The notes: generated by a model not told the origin, from the letters alone. A DNA stretch of 64,000 nt from Cyanobacteriota bacterium (GCA_022402445.1 JAKRSF010000006.1:398540-462539); one strand, 5' to 3'. Positions 32,253-42,144 are shown, numbered from the stretch's first letter. Numbers and translations: made by a program.

Positions 32253-33995
32253 CTACTGAGGTGTCCCCGAGGGGATGGCCATGGGGCGCGTTTCTGGGCC
32301 ATTGGCTTCAGGATTTGGGGAAATGGCCTGAAATTGGTGGTCTTCATCGGGCAGAGGGGTGGCCCCCAGGGCGATCGCGGCCTGACGGTGCTTATCGAGG
32401 GTTTCTAGGGGAAGCGGCCCTTCGAGGTGGTGCCAGGGCAACATTTCCGCCGCCCCCCACGGACGATGGACATAGTGATCGAGGGGGGGCAAGGTGCCGC
32501 GCAATTCCTTGAAGGCCCGCCGGTAGCTGCCCAGGGACACGCGATCGGGGTTGTCCGTGTCCCCCAAGCCATACTCGCGCACGGCAGTTAGCAACGCTCC
32601 GAGGCGGCGATCGCCCCTAGAAATGAGGGCCTGGACCACGGACCAACTATAGCTTTCGGGCCGAAACTCGATGCCCTTGGGCACCAGGCGTTTGCGCAAA
32701 AATTTCAGGCGCTTTTCCGCCGCCGGATCCACGCCGTACCATTGGAACGGGGTATGGGATTTGGGGACAAAGGTACTGCACCCAAAGGTGAGCCGCAGAC
32801 GGGGGGCGGCCTTTTTTAGGGCAATGAGTAGATCCGTCGTCGCCTCCAGATCCGCCTCCGTTTCGCCCGGAACGCCCGCCATGCCGTAGAGCTTGAGCCC
32901 CTTGAGGCCCCCGGCCTGGGCATTCACGGCGGCTTGGATGATGTCCGCCTGGTCCAGCTTTTTATTGACGATTTGCCGCAGCCGTTCCGAGCCGCTTTCA
33001 ATGGCGATCGTGAGCGATCGCGTCTCCCGCTGACTGAGGACCCGCGCCAATTTTTCCGTCACCGTGGCCGCCCGCACCGAGGCAATGCTCACCCGCACGC
33101 CGTCATAGGTGGGCCGCGCCAGTTCATCGAGCAGGGCGTCAAATTCCGGATGCTGGGTCACGGACGCCCCCAACAGGCCCAGGCGATCGGTCACCGCCAG
33201 CCCCCGCGCGATCGCGGGCAGGAGGGACGTTTCCAGATCCGGCGTGCGGAAGGGCAAAGTGAGATAGCTCGCCAGACAAAACCGGCACAGTTCCGGGCAG
33301 CTACGCACCGTTTCCACCATGAAAATATTGTCCCAGGCGGCGTGGGGCGTCACCACCGTCGAGGCGGAAAGCTGGTTACCGCGATAGGTTTGCTTTTTGA
33401 CCGTGGCGGGGATCGATCCATGGGTCGGCGCGATCGCGGCGATCGGCCCATCCCCATCCGCATAGGTCACCTGATAGAGAGCCGGTACATAAAGCCCCGG
33501 CACCTGGCCCAGAGTGAGCAAAATTTCATCGCGCGATCGCCCCCGCACGGGCCGGTAGGCATCAATGAAGGCATCCAGGACCACCTCCCCATCCCCGAGG
33601 AGGATCACGTCAAAAAAGTCCGCAAAGGGTTCTGGGTTACCCGTCAGGACCGGCCCGCCCCCAAAAATAATCGGGTCCGAGTCCCCGCGATCGCGGCTGT
33701 GGATCGGGATCTGGAGCCGTTCCAACAATGTGAGAATGTTGGCATAATCTAATTCCCAGGACAGGGAAAACCCCAGCAGATCCGGCGCGTGATCGAGGGG
33801 TTCCGCCGCATCCAGAAACAGACGCGCCACCTCCAGATCGGGCCGCGACGCCAGCTTCGCCCACACCACCTGATAGCCCAGGCTCGTGATGCCCACACTG
33901 TAGGAATTGGGAAAGGCAAACACCAGCGGAATCGCCGTCGCCTCCGCGATCGCGGGGGTAAACAGCAACGTTTCAGCGTCAAAGGGATGGGCCAT
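32253..33995 (-). CDS. B12-binding-like radical SAM protein, 580 aa
   Basis: The N-terminal region (FAFPNSYSVGITSLGYQVVW, then LLGFSLSWELDYANIL and IIFGGGPVLTGNPEPFADFF) resembles TIGR03960/B12-binding-like radical SAM proteins. The cluster motif is SCPELCRFCLASY. ESGSERLRQIVNKKL and KLYGMAGVPGETEADL follow as in other radical SAM enzymes. A C-terminal ~100 residues is unassigned. The TIGR03960 partner (DUF2344) is not fused or adjacent. The substrate is unknown; tRNA or small-molecule methylthiolation or methylation are possible. Confidence 0.85.
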   Translation of the reverse strand: MAHPFDAETLLFTPAIAEATAIPLVFAFPNSYSVGITSLGYQVVWAKLASRPDLEVARLFLDAAEPLDHAPDLLGFSLSWELDYANILTLLERLQIPIHSRDRGDSDPIIFGGGPVLTGNPEPFADFFDVILLGDGEVVLDAFIDAYRPVRGRSRDEILLTLGQVPGLYVPALYQVTYADGDGPIAAIAPTHGSIPATVKKQTYRGNQLSASTVVTPHAAWDNIFMVETVRSCPELCRFCLASYLTLPFRTPDLETSLLPAIARGLAVTDRLGLLGASVTQHPEFDALLDELARPTYDGVRVSIASVRAATVTEKLARVLSQRETRSLTIAIESGSERLRQIVNKKLDQADIIQAAVNAQAGGLKGLKLYGMAGVPGETEADLEATTDLLIALKKAAPRLRLTFGCSTFVPKSHTPFQWYGVDPAAEKRLKFLRKRLVPKGIEFRPESYSWSVVQALISRGDRRLGALLTAVREYGLGDTDNPDRVSLGSYRRAFKELRGTLPPLDHYVHRPWGAAEMLPWHHLEGPLPLETLDKHRQAAIALGATPLPDEDHQFQAISPNPEANGPETRPMAIPSGTPQ

Positions 33996-34029
33996 GGGGT
34001 TTTAGGGAGAGGGCAATCAAAACCGAGCC

Positions 34030-35520
34030 CTAGCGGGGGAACGGCGTGAGGCTAACAAAATGCCGATAGGTGAGGGCTGAGGTTTCGCGGATCAAATCTC
34101 CCGCGCGGCCATCGTTCGGGGGCCGGTGCATCAGGGTCGCGATCGCGTAGCGGCGGCCATTGGGCAAATCCACCATCCCCGCGTCCCCCAACAGTTTCGC
34201 CAGGGTGCCGGTCTTGTGGGCAATGATCGCATCCGGCCCCAGGGGACGCGGCAGCAAACTGCGGCCCTTGGTATTTTGCAGAATATTGAGTAGGCGATCA
34301 CGCGATCGCAAACTCACCAACTCCCCCCGGTGCAGCAGGCCCATCAGCACCGCCATATCCCGCGCGCTGGTGGTATTGGTGCCCGCCAAATCCGGCAGCA
34401 GATTTTGGATCACCGTATGCTCCAGGCCCCATTCCCGGAACCGCTGGTTTAATTTAGCCGCCCCCCCCAGGCGATCAATCGCCATATTCGTCGCCGTATT
34501 GTCGCTGATGATGATCATCTGGGTCACCGTTTCCAGGGCCGAGAATTTCGTCCCCACCGGGCGATATTGCATCACCCCCGCCTCAGCGGCCACCAATTCC
34601 TTCTTCATCACCAACTGCTCATCCAGGCGGATCCGCCCCGCATCCACCTCCTGGAAAAAGGCCACCAGAATCGGAATTTTGATCACGCTCGCCGCGATCG
34701 ACGCCTGGGTATCATTCCAGGAGGCAAAATCCCCCGTATCCAGGTCCACCACGGCGATGCGCGGGCTCACATTCCCGGCCCGCTTCGTCACCAAAGCCTG
34801 CAATTTATTCTGCAACGCATCGCTGCGGCGTTTCAGGGGCGATTCCGGCACCGCGTTGACGGCATTGGTATTGGATGCCCCATTGCCGCCATTTTGAGTA
34901 GTTCCGAGCCGCGCCGCCGTCGCCTGGGCCACGCGATCGACCGCAACACCGCTGGAGGCGGCGGGCTGCCGCAGGGACGGGTCAAAGGCCAGCATGATCG
35001 TGCCGACGATCGCGCCGAGCCCCACCCCCACAATCGACGTGCGCAGGATCTGCACCGGCAACGGGGGACCGCTGCGCCGCTGCACCAGATGGCTGCCCGC
35101 CGGTTGGGGATCGCTGGGAATGTCGGAGAGGGGCGGCGGGGCAGTCACCTTGGTCGGCTTGGGCAGGACCGGCGGCGGCGGCGTTTGGGGGGTGGGGACC
35201 GACGGGCGCGCCTCGGATCGTTTTTCGGGTCGCCTTTCTGGACGTTTTTCTGCGGGGGCCTCGGACCGCCGGGGCGATCGCGCCGCAGATCCTGACGAAG
35301 ATCCCGACACCATCAGCGCTTCGAGCAACACCACCCCCCGCTGGAGCCAGTTCAATTCACTCCAGTGGGGCGTCGGGCGACCCGGCGATCGCGGCGGCAC
35401 CGACCGGGGCGGGATGGCGGCCATGGGCGTCGGCGGCGTGGCGGACGGGCGCGGGTGGCGATCGCGCAGGGACGCGGGGGACAGTTCGCGGCGCGGGTCC
35501 GAAGGGGGCGGCTGGGTCAT
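34030..35520 (-). CDS. Class A beta-lactamase-like serine hydrolase, membrane-anchored, 496 aa
   Basis: About 165 Pro/Arg-rich residues lie before a membrane helix (SIVGVGLGAIVGTIMLAF) near residue 180. The hydrolase domain has all three active-site boxes: SVIK (Ser-x-x-Lys), SDN (in IIISDNTATNM) and KTG (in AHKTGTLAKL). A Glu-166-type omega loop is not obvious. Cyanobacterial relatives are common and may be peptidoglycan hydrolases or penicillin-binding-like proteins, not resistance enzymes. The ATG at 35520 (MTQPPPSDPRR) is chosen; the upstream ATG at 35613 would overlap proC more deeply. Confidence 0.82.
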   Translation of the reverse strand: MTQPPPSDPRRELSPASLRDRHPRPSATPPTPMAAIPPRSVPPRSPGRPTPHWSELNWLQRGVVLLEALMVSGSSSGSAARSPRRSEAPAEKRPERRPEKRSEARPSVPTPQTPPPPVLPKPTKVTAPPPLSDIPSDPQPAGSHLVQRRSGPPLPVQILRTSIVGVGLGAIVGTIMLAFDPSLRQPAASSGVAVDRVAQATAARLGTTQNGGNGASNTNAVNAVPESPLKRRSDALQNKLQALVTKRAGNVSPRIAVVDLDTGDFASWNDTQASIAASVIKIPILVAFFQEVDAGRIRLDEQLVMKKELVAAEAGVMQYRPVGTKFSALETVTQMIIISDNTATNMAIDRLGGAAKLNQRFREWGLEHTVIQNLLPDLAGTNTTSARDMAVLMGLLHRGELVSLRSRDRLLNILQNTKGRSLLPRPLGPDAIIAHKTGTLAKLLGDAGMVDLPNGRRYAIATLMHRPPNDGRAGDLIRETSALTYRHFVSLTPFPR

Positions 35521-35658
35521 GGCAACAGGGCGGCGGGGCACCGGGCGACGGCGATCGCATTTTAGCAATGGCGCTTCCCCTCGGCGGTGGGGGTGGCGAT
35601 CGTAGGTGGACAAATCCGGGCGATTATTGAAGCGAAAGACCAGTTGGCGAGGCTAGAA

Positions 35659-36471
35659 ATGGTGAGATTTGGGGTCATTGGCGGGGGCGTGATGGCGGAG
35701 GCGATCGTGTCGCGGCTGCTGGCGGCGGGGACGATCGCGCCAACGGCGGTGCTGGTGAGTGAACCCATGGCCCAGCGGCGGCAGATCTTGGAGGAGCGCT
35801 ACGCGATCGCCACCACCGACGACAACCGCGCCGTCATCACCCAGGCGGAAACAATCCTGCTGGCCATTAAACCCCAGGTGTTTGGCCCCGTCGCGGCGGC
35901 GTTGGAGGATGCGATCGCGGGGCGGACCGGCGCGGCTCCCCTGATCCTGTCAATTTTGGCGGGGGTGCCCCTGGCGAAACTGGAAGCCGCCTTCCCCACC
36001 TGGCCCGTGGTGCGCGCCATGCCCAACACCCCCGCCACCGTTGGGGCCGCCATGACGGCGATCGCGGCGGGCCAAGCCACCACAGCGGCGCAACTGGAGC
36101 AGGCCACGGCCCTCTTCCAGGCGATCGGCGAGGTGGTGACCGTCCCCGAAACCCTCATGGATGCGGTCACGGGCCTGTCGGGGTCGGGGCCTGCCTATGT
36201 GGCGCTGCTGATCGAGGCGTTGGCGGATGGGGGCGTGGCGGCGGGGCTGCCCCGGGCGATCGCCCTGCAACTAGCCACCCAAACCGTACGGGGCACGGCG
36301 CAACTGGTGGCGGAAACGGGGCTCCATCCGGCGGTCCTCAAGGATCAGGTCACCAGCCCCGGTGGCACCACGATCGCGGGGGTGACCGCCCTCGAAAACC
36401 ACGGCTTCCGGGCCGCTGCGATCGCCGCCGTCAAGGCCGCCGCCACGCGATCGCGGGAACTGGGCAGTTAG
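35659..36471 (+). CDS. proC: Pyrroline-5-carboxylate reductase
   Basis: Last step of proline synthesis, NAD(P)H-dependent. FGVIGGGVMAEAI is the Rossmann dinucleotide loop; LAIKPQVFGPV, VRAMPNTPATVGAAM and GLSGSGPAYVALLIEALADGG are family motifs, and LKDQVTSPGGTTIAGV the C-terminal signature. The ATG at 35659 puts the Rossmann strand at the terminus, giving 270 residues, the normal size. Confidence 0.96.
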   Translation: MVRFGVIGGGVMAEAIVSRLLAAGTIAPTAVLVSEPMAQRRQILEERYAIATTDDNRAVITQAETILLAIKPQVFGPVAAALEDAIAGRTGAAPLILSILAGVPLAKLEAAFPTWPVVRAMPNTPATVGAAMTAIAAGQATTAAQLEQATALFQAIGEVVTVPETLMDAVTGLSGSGPAYVALLIEALADGGVAAGLPRAIALQLATQTVRGTAQLVAETGLHPAVLKDQVTSPGGTTIAGVTALENHGFRAAAIAAVKAAATRSRELGS

Positions 36472-36485
36472 GACCTAGTGGCTGC

Positions 36486-37061
36486 TCAACCTTTGCCCAT
36501 GCGGCGTTTGAGTTCTTCGAGTTCGCTATCGGTCTCCCAGCGGCGGAACTGCTCTTCGAGGGGATCGTAGGGCGATCGCGGCGGGGGCGTCGGTGTCCAA
36601 CTGGGGGGCGGTGTTGGTGACTGTTGAGCAGCCTGGGCCGCCTGGGCTCGTTGGGCCGCCGCCTTGGCCTTCACCTCCTGGCGACGGGTTGCAATTTGCC
36701 CCAGGAGGGTTTCGAGCTGCTGCGATCGCGCCTTCACCCCCGCCATCTGGCCCCAAAGCTGATTCCCCTGGCGCAACAGGGCCGCCTCCCGCTCCCTGGC
36801 CGCCGCCGCCAATTTCAGTTCCCCCGCCGCCTCCACCTTTTGGATCCGGATGTGCCAGCGCTGGATATCCTGGGCCGTCTCTAGGATCTGCGCTTGCAGG
36901 CGACTTTCCTGACCCTTCAGATCCACCAGCGTGCGGCGGGCATCGGCCTCCTGTTCCCGCAACTGTTCCTCGATCGCCTGGAGTTCCAGCTCCGGATGCT
37001 CCCGCAGAAACTCCTCAAGCCGCGCCTCTAGGAACTGGTTGAAATCATCAAATAACCCCAT
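36486..37061 (-). CDS. TIGR04376-like coiled-coil protein, 191 aa
   Basis: Begins MGLFDDFNQFLEARLEEFLR, followed by ELELQAIEEQLREQEADARR, which matches a small cyanobacteria-specific family. Long coiled coil over residues 20-130, then a Pro/Gln/Ala-rich linker and a conserved acidic end (EEQFRRWETDSELEELKRRM). Function unknown, cytoplasmic. The ATG at 37061 is preferred; an upstream frame start at 37154 would add 31 residues with no family counterpart. Confidence 0.8.
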   Translation of the reverse strand: MGLFDDFNQFLEARLEEFLREHPELELQAIEEQLREQEADARRTLVDLKGQESRLQAQILETAQDIQRWHIRIQKVEAAGELKLAAAAREREAALLRQGNQLWGQMAGVKARSQQLETLLGQIATRRQEVKAKAAAQRAQAAQAAQQSPTPPPSWTPTPPPRSPYDPLEEQFRRWETDSELEELKRRMGKG

Positions 37062-37189
37062 CCCCCGCCTCCATCTCACCGAATCAAGTTTTAACCATCG
37101 AGCCCAGAAACCCAGGGGATGTGTCAAGACAAGGGGCTTAGAGCCTGCCATCAATCAGTCTACAACCCCCATATATTTCGCCCTCCCAA

Positions 37190-37381
37190 CCGATGGCGGG
37201 GTTTCCCTGCCCAGCCCCTGCGATCCCCGTTCAGACCGCGATCGCCCCCGGCCCCCACGATCCCTGATGTACCCAAGATTGAAATTGAACCGGTTGATGG
37301 CGATCGCGTGGGGCCGGGTTGGGAGACCCAACCCCTACGGCGACGGAATTGGGCTTGAATCGGTTGATGGCGATCGCACGG
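37190..37381. repeat. Dispersed GTAGGGG-type repeat with internal duplications
   Basis: GCGGGGTTTCCCTGCCCAGC near 37196 and GGGTTGGGAGACCCAACC ending in CCTACG near 37316 repeat the pair seen at 18482-18596. In addition CGGTTGATGGCGATCGC occurs twice (37291 and 37360). The interval 37062-37408 has no gene. Confidence 0.65.
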
Positions 37382-37408
37382 AATTTAAGAATTTCAGCGC
37401 GATCGCCC

Positions 37409-38296
37409 CTAATTCCCCAGGAGGGTTTTGACCGCCGCCCCCACATCCGCCTGACGCATCAGGGATTCCCCCACCAGGACCGCCTTGGCCCCGGCCGCCG
37501 CCACGCGATCGAGATCGGCGCGATCGCCCAGGCCCGACTCGCTCACCACTAAAATATCCCGCTCCGCCAACTGATCGCCCCGTTGGGCCAGCAGATCGCA
37601 AGTGGTTTCAAGGGTCGTCTCAAAGGTTTCGAGGTTGCGGTTATTGATGCCCACCAACTGCACCCCATCGAGGGCCAGGACGCGATCGAGCTCTTCGAGG
37701 GTGTGGACCTCCACCAGGGCCGCCATGCCCAGACTGTTGATGATTTTGAGCATGTATTGCAGATCGCTGTCCTTGAGGATGGCGGCGATCAGCAGCACCG
37801 CATCGGCCCCATTGGCGCGGGCGAGATAGATCTGGAACGGGTAGAGGACAAATTCTTTGCACAGCAGCGGCACCTTGACCGCTTGGCGCACCTGGGCGAG
37901 GTACTCGAAGCTGCCCTGGAAAAATTCCTGATCCGTCAGGACCGATAGGCAGGCGGCCCCGCTGGCGGCGTAGGTTTCGGCGATCGCAACGGGGTCAAAA
38001 TCCTCGCGGATGATGCCTTTGCTGGGGGAGGCTTTTTTCACCTCGGCGATGAGGGCGGGGGCCGGGGCGGGGGGCGTCCGCAGGGCGGCGATGAAATCCA
38101 GGGGCGCGTCCATTTGACGGACCTTGAGCCGCAGATCATTGAAGGGGATGCGCGATCGCAGCCGTTCCACCTCCGATTCCTTATGCCAAACGATTTTTTC
38201 GAGGATGTGGCGCGGTTCCGCATCGGGGATGCGGCTGGTGTAGGTCACCTGCTCGACGTGGATGGCGGGGTTGGGATTGATGCGGCGGATTTGCAT
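37409..38296 (-). CDS. trpC: Indole-3-glycerol phosphate synthase
   Basis: Tryptophan pathway. [74 protein letters not shown] and [15 protein letters not shown] are the standard barrel motifs, including the catalytic Lys, Glu and Asn residues. The 295 residues include the ~40-residue N-terminal extension usual in cyanobacteria. Monocistronic and leftward. Confidence 0.96.
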   Translation of the reverse strand: MQIRRINPNPAIHVEQVTYTSRIPDAEPRHILEKIVWHKESEVERLRSRIPFNDLRLKVRQMDAPLDFIAALRTPPAPAPALIAEVKKASPSKGIIREDFDPVAIAETYAASGAACLSVLTDQEFFQGSFEYLAQVRQAVKVPLLCKEFVLYPFQIYLARANGADAVLLIAAILKDSDLQYMLKIINSLGMAALVEVHTLEELDRVLALDGVQLVGINNRNLETFETTLETTCDLLAQRGDQLAERDILVVSESGLGDRADLDRVAAAGAKAVLVGESLMRQADVGAAVKTLLGN

Positions 38297-38498
38297 GGCG
38301 ATCGCGGTGTCGGATTAGCCCCTCAGGATAGCGAGTTTTGCGATCGCCCGGCACCGGCCCCGCCCTAGGCCCGCCCCATGGTCGATCCACCACCCCCGGC
38401 GATCGGAGCAGCTTGATATAGTTGCAGTCGGCAGGGTTCTGGCTAGGTTTCGTCCCTATCCGGCGGCGCGCCACGTTCCATTGCAGGGTCCCTCCCCC

Positions 38499-40751
38499 AT
38501 GAATTTCACCGGCCTGTTGCAGCGGCTCCCCTGGCGGTTCAATCCCTACGATCCCCCTTCGACGATCGCGGCGGTGATGGCGGGGCTGGTGACGGGGGGC
38601 ATCGGGGTGAGTTTGTGTTTGTCGTTTGGGGTGCTGATTTTTTCGGGGCCGCTGACGGATTTTTGCCAGGTGGGGGTGACCTTGGCCCTGTTGAGCGGCT
38701 GCGTTGCCAGTGGCGCGATCGCGATCGCCAGCTCCAACCGAGTGATCGCCGTGCCCCAGGAAACCCCGGCGGCGATCCTGGCCCTGCTGGCGAGCCTGGT
38801 GGTGGAGGACTTGCCCCTGGATGCGCCGCCGCCGGTGCTGTTTATCAATGTGGCCGCCGCGATCGCCACCTGCACCCTGCTCGTGGGGTTGGGCTGCTGG
38901 CTGCTGGGGAAATTCCGCCTCGGGTCCGTCGTGCGGTTTGTGCCCTACCCGGTTTTGGGGGGCTTTCTGGCGGGCACCGGCTGGCTGCTGATCACGGGGG
39001 CGCTCCAGGTGATCGGCGTGGACCTGGGGGAGGTGGCCCAGTGGTTCTCGTCCGACACCCCCCTCTGGCGCGCGGTGCCCAGTGCTGCCTTCGCGATCGC
39101 CCTATTGATTGCGTCGCGTCGCTCTAGCCATTGGGCCATTCTGCCCGGAGGGATTCTGTTGGGGGCGATCGCCTTCTATGGCCTGCTGGGGGGCACCGGC
39201 ACCAGTCTGGAGGCGGCGCGGCTCGGGGGGTGGCTGCTCACGGTGCCGGACGGGGGGCCGTTGCAGATTTCGGGCCTCACGCCGGACACCTTCGGCGCGA
39301 TCGCCTGGGGCAACCTCTTCAGCCACATCGACACCCTCGGCACCATCGTCGCCCTGAGCATCATCGACCTGCTCCTGAGCGTCAGCAGTATCGAGCTCAA
39401 CCTAGAAGGGGATTTGCGCATCGACCAGGAACTCAAGGCCGTCGGCCTCACCAATCTGCTCCTGGCCCCGATCGCGGGGTTGCCCAGCTACCATGACGCC
39501 GCCCTGTCCGCCCTGCCGGAACGGTTTGGGGTCAATCAACGGCTGGTGGGATTCGTGGTGGCGGCGGTGTTTGCCGTGGCCATGGTGGCGAGCGGTTCCC
39601 TGGTGGGCCTCATCCCCAAACCCCTGATCGCCGGAATTTTGATCTATCTGGGCCTGTCGTTCCTGTGGGACTGGCTGGTGGAGGGCTACCGGGAAATGCC
39701 GCCGAGTGACTACGGCGTGGTCTGGCTGATTTTGATCGCGATCGCGTCGTCCGGCTTCCTCGAAGGCATCGGGGCGGGCCTGCTGGCGTCCGTGGCGATT
39801 TTTGCCTTCCGCTATAGCCGCGTCCCCGTCGCTAAATTCACCTGCACCTTGCTGGAGCGCCCCAGTGACGTGGAGCGATCGGCGGCGGAACAGCGGGTGC
39901 TGCAACGGGGCGGCCACCGGATTTTTATCCTGGAATTGCAGGGATTTATTTTCTTTGGCACCGCTTACCAGGTCGTGTCCCTGGTGCGGCAGCGGCTAGA
40001 GGGCCATCCCATTGAAGTGGTGGTGTTGGACTTTCGGATGGTCAATGGCCTCGACTCGTCCGCCCTGATGAGCTTTGTGAAATTGCGGCGGCTGGCGGCC
40101 AACAATGGCTTTCGGCTGGCCTTTTCCCAGGTGCGTCCGGCGGATCTGGCGCGGCTCCAGCAGCGGGGCTGCATCAGCGATGAGGATTGGGTCTGTCGCG
40201 GTTTCCCGGAGCTGAATCGGGCGCTGGAATGGTGCGAGGATGCCCTCCTGGCCGAAGAGACCCTGTCCCTGGGCAATAACCACGAGGAGACGCGGGAGCT
40301 GTTGCGGGGCGGCATTGGCACGGATTGCGTGAGCCTGTGGGAGTTTTTGGGGGAGGAGCTGCGATCGCGGCTGATGGACTATTTGCAGGTGGTGCGGCTG
40401 GACTACCAGGAGTTGCTCTTTGAACAGGGGGATCCGCCCAATGGCCTGTACTGTCTGGCGTCGGGGCGGGTGAGTGTGTTTTTGACGTTGCCGGATGGTT
40501 CTACGAAACGTCTGCGTAAATATACGGCGGGAACGATCCTGGGGGAGCTGGGCCTGTATCAAAATGCGCCGCGATCGGCCTCCGTGGTGGCGGAATGTCC
40601 GACGCGGCTGTATTACTTGTCTACCCAGGCGTTTGAGCAGATCGAGGCGGAATCGACGGTGCTGGCGTCGGCCCTCCATCGCTACATTGTCATTTCCATT
40701 GCCGATCGTCTGCGGTACCGGGAACGGGAGTTGCGCCTGTTTTGGCATTAG
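38499..40751 (+). CDS. SulP-type anion transporter with STAS and cyclic-nucleotide-binding domains, 750 aa
   Basis: Ten or more membrane helices over about residues 20-430. A STAS domain follows (FFGTAYQVVSLVRQRL, VVLDFRMVNGLDSSALMSFVKL with the conserved DFR..DSS motif), then a CRP-like cNMP-binding domain (YQELLFEQGDPPNGLYCLASG, GTILGELGLYQNAPRSASV). Members move sulfate, bicarbonate or other anions into the cell. The cNMP domain suggests direct control, possibly by the cyclase at 30332, though that link is only a suggestion. The ATG at 38499 follows a C-rich stretch; an upstream TTG at 38481 is also possible. Confidence 0.9.
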   Translation: MNFTGLLQRLPWRFNPYDPPSTIAAVMAGLVTGGIGVSLCLSFGVLIFSGPLTDFCQVGVTLALLSGCVASGAIAIASSNRVIAVPQETPAAILALLASLVVEDLPLDAPPPVLFINVAAAIATCTLLVGLGCWLLGKFRLGSVVRFVPYPVLGGFLAGTGWLLITGALQVIGVDLGEVAQWFSSDTPLWRAVPSAAFAIALLIASRRSSHWAILPGGILLGAIAFYGLLGGTGTSLEAARLGGWLLTVPDGGPLQISGLTPDTFGAIAWGNLFSHIDTLGTIVALSIIDLLLSVSSIELNLEGDLRIDQELKAVGLTNLLLAPIAGLPSYHDAALSALPERFGVNQRLVGFVVAAVFAVAMVASGSLVGLIPKPLIAGILIYLGLSFLWDWLVEGYREMPPSDYGVVWLILIAIASSGFLEGIGAGLLASVAIFAFRYSRVPVAKFTCTLLERPSDVERSAAEQRVLQRGGHRIFILELQGFIFFGTAYQVVSLVRQRLEGHPIEVVVLDFRMVNGLDSSALMSFVKLRRLAANNGFRLAFSQVRPADLARLQQRGCISDEDWVCRGFPELNRALEWCEDALLAEETLSLGNNHEETRELLRGGIGTDCVSLWEFLGEELRSRLMDYLQVVRLDYQELLFEQGDPPNGLYCLASGRVSVFLTLPDGSTKRLRKYTAGTILGELGLYQNAPRSASVVAECPTRLYYLSTQAFEQIEAESTVLASALHRYIVISIADRLRYRERELRLFWH

Positions 40752-40799
40752 GGCCACCCTTGGGGGACTGCCGGTATGCTGAATCCCCAGCAGAACAAC

Positions 40800-41372
40800 C
40801 TAGAGAGCATCGACCGCCGCCTGAAGCACCGCCGCCCCCACGTCCACATACCGGGCCAGGTTTGCAATCGAGCGGTGCCCGGTCAGTTCTTGAACCACCC
40901 GGAGCGAATATCCCTTACTCACCAGTTCAGTGCAGAACCCCCGGCGGGCAGAGTAGAGCGAGTAACCCCGGTTTTCCAAATTGCTGCGAGCGATCGCCCG
41001 CCTGAATGCCCGATCCATGGCACGGAGCCCCAAAGGCTGAGAGCGATCACGCGGTGAAGGAAAAAGCCAGCCGTCATCGGGCACCGGCAGCGCCTGTAGG
41101 AATGGAGCCAGCCCCGACGAGACAGGCACGGTTCTCGATCGCCCATCTTTTCGGTGCTGGCCCGGAAATGTGATGGAGGGCAGCACCCGGCGGGGGGCAG
41201 CGGATCCAAACACATCACCCACCCGCAATTTTAGGACTGCAGAGGGGCGTTCCCCGGTGTACCACGCGATCGCCCAGAAGAGCCGATGGGCGTCGGAACG
41301 GAAACCGCCGTAGATTTGCCGAAAACTTTTGGCATTGCACGGCGTAGCTTGACCATTTCTCTGATTCTTCAA
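40800..41372 (-). CDS. Tyrosine recombinase catalytic domain, 190 aa
   Basis: Only the catalytic half is present. TGERPSAVLKLRVGDV contains the first Arg, YSLYSARRGFCTELV the second Arg with Tyr-Ser replacing the usual His-x-Leu, and LTGHRSIANLARYVDV the box II His and the nucleophile-like Tyr. A core-binding N-terminal domain is lacking. The short form could still be active, as in some small integrases, or a relic. It lies at the edge of E2, pointing outwards, as element integrases often do. Confidence 0.8.
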   Translation of the reverse strand: MKNQRNGQATPCNAKSFRQIYGGFRSDAHRLFWAIAWYTGERPSAVLKLRVGDVFGSAAPRRVLPSITFPGQHRKDGRSRTVPVSSGLAPFLQALPVPDDGWLFPSPRDRSQPLGLRAMDRAFRRAIARSNLENRGYSLYSARRGFCTELVSKGYSLRVVQELTGHRSIANLARYVDVGAAVLQAAVDAL

Positions 41373-41562
41373 GTTCTACATTTATTCGTATTAGATTGAA
41401 AACACGAACAATCCTCAAGTAAAAAACAACGAGAACCTTTAGAAGTCAGTATAGGCAAGGGTTACAGGTTTTTATAGATGTTCTTAAAATATCTATTTCT
41501 GGGCAATTTTCAGCCAGGTTTTTAAGTTTCATGGTGAAGGGAAACACCCCGTTGCCCTCGCC

Positions 41563-41835
41563 ATGGATCCCGTCCCGCAAATCACTGAACTATCCCCCCT
41601 GCCCGAGCAGTTTGGCGAAATCCGCCGACAGTTTTTTGCGATCGTCGAAATGGTGACGGCCACCGCCGTCGGGCCACACCAGCGAACGGATTACCTGCTA
41701 GACCTAGCCAACCAAACAGACGCCCTGGCTACTGCCGCCGTTCTCCAAAGCCAGAAACTGCGGGCCATCCATGACGCGATTGAACGTTTGAACCAATCCA
41801 ATACCCCTACCAGTCCTACCGGAGACGATGAATGA
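41563..41835 (+). CDS. Unrecognised 90-aa protein, first gene of the E2 operon
   Basis: Helical throughout (EQFGEIRRQFFAIVEMVTATA, LDLANQTDALATAAVLQSQ), with a disordered Thr/Ser/Pro end. Four-base overlap with the next gene. The ~190 bp upstream are AT-rich for this region and probably hold the operon promoter. No family recognised. Confidence 0.65.
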   Translation: MDPVPQITELSPLPEQFGEIRRQFFAIVEMVTATAVGPHQRTDYLLDLANQTDALATAAVLQSQKLRAIHDAIERLNQSNTPTSPTGDDE

Positions 41836-42134
41836 CCGCTTTTACCACCAGCCAGATCCCGTCATCGGTTGACACACTCGAAAAATTGGCAGTGTGGGCG
41901 ATCACGGGTTTGCAGTACATGTACCCCACCGCCGTGAGCGAAGAGGGCGAGGGGTTCGTCGAAAAAGCTGTAACCAGCAACAGCTATTACATCCAGAGTG
42001 CCAACCGTCATGCGTTTTTGGGGCGCGTGTCCCTTGGCCTGAGTCCTGATCGCGTTGTGGGGGGTGCAAAGCACTGGACCTATGCCCTGAATCTGGGGAC
42101 CGACCCGCTACCCGTGATTTTCACCACCAACTAG
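41832..42134 (+). CDS. Small structural-like protein, 100 aa
   Basis: Has IPSSVDTLEKLAVWAITGLQYMYP followed by strands (AFLGRVSLGLS, HWTYALNLGTD). This resembles the E1 protein at 6117-6458 (IPASALTQV, then VVAAIIKMLQPIYP), and both stand upstream of the giant-protein gene. I treat them as distant homologues. Only 10 bp separate it from the giant-protein gene. Confidence 0.7.
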   Translation: MTAFTTSQIPSSVDTLEKLAVWAITGLQYMYPTAVSEEGEGFVEKAVTSNSYYIQSANRHAFLGRVSLGLSPDRVVGGAKHWTYALNLGTDPLPVIFTTN

Positions 42135-42144
42135 GCCCCGCCCT

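Noticed and set aside
34030-35520. Antibiotic-resistance beta-lactamase
   Set aside because: The SxxK, SDN and KTG boxes are present, but the long Pro-rich tail, membrane anchor and unclear omega-loop Glu point to a cell-wall-related protein.
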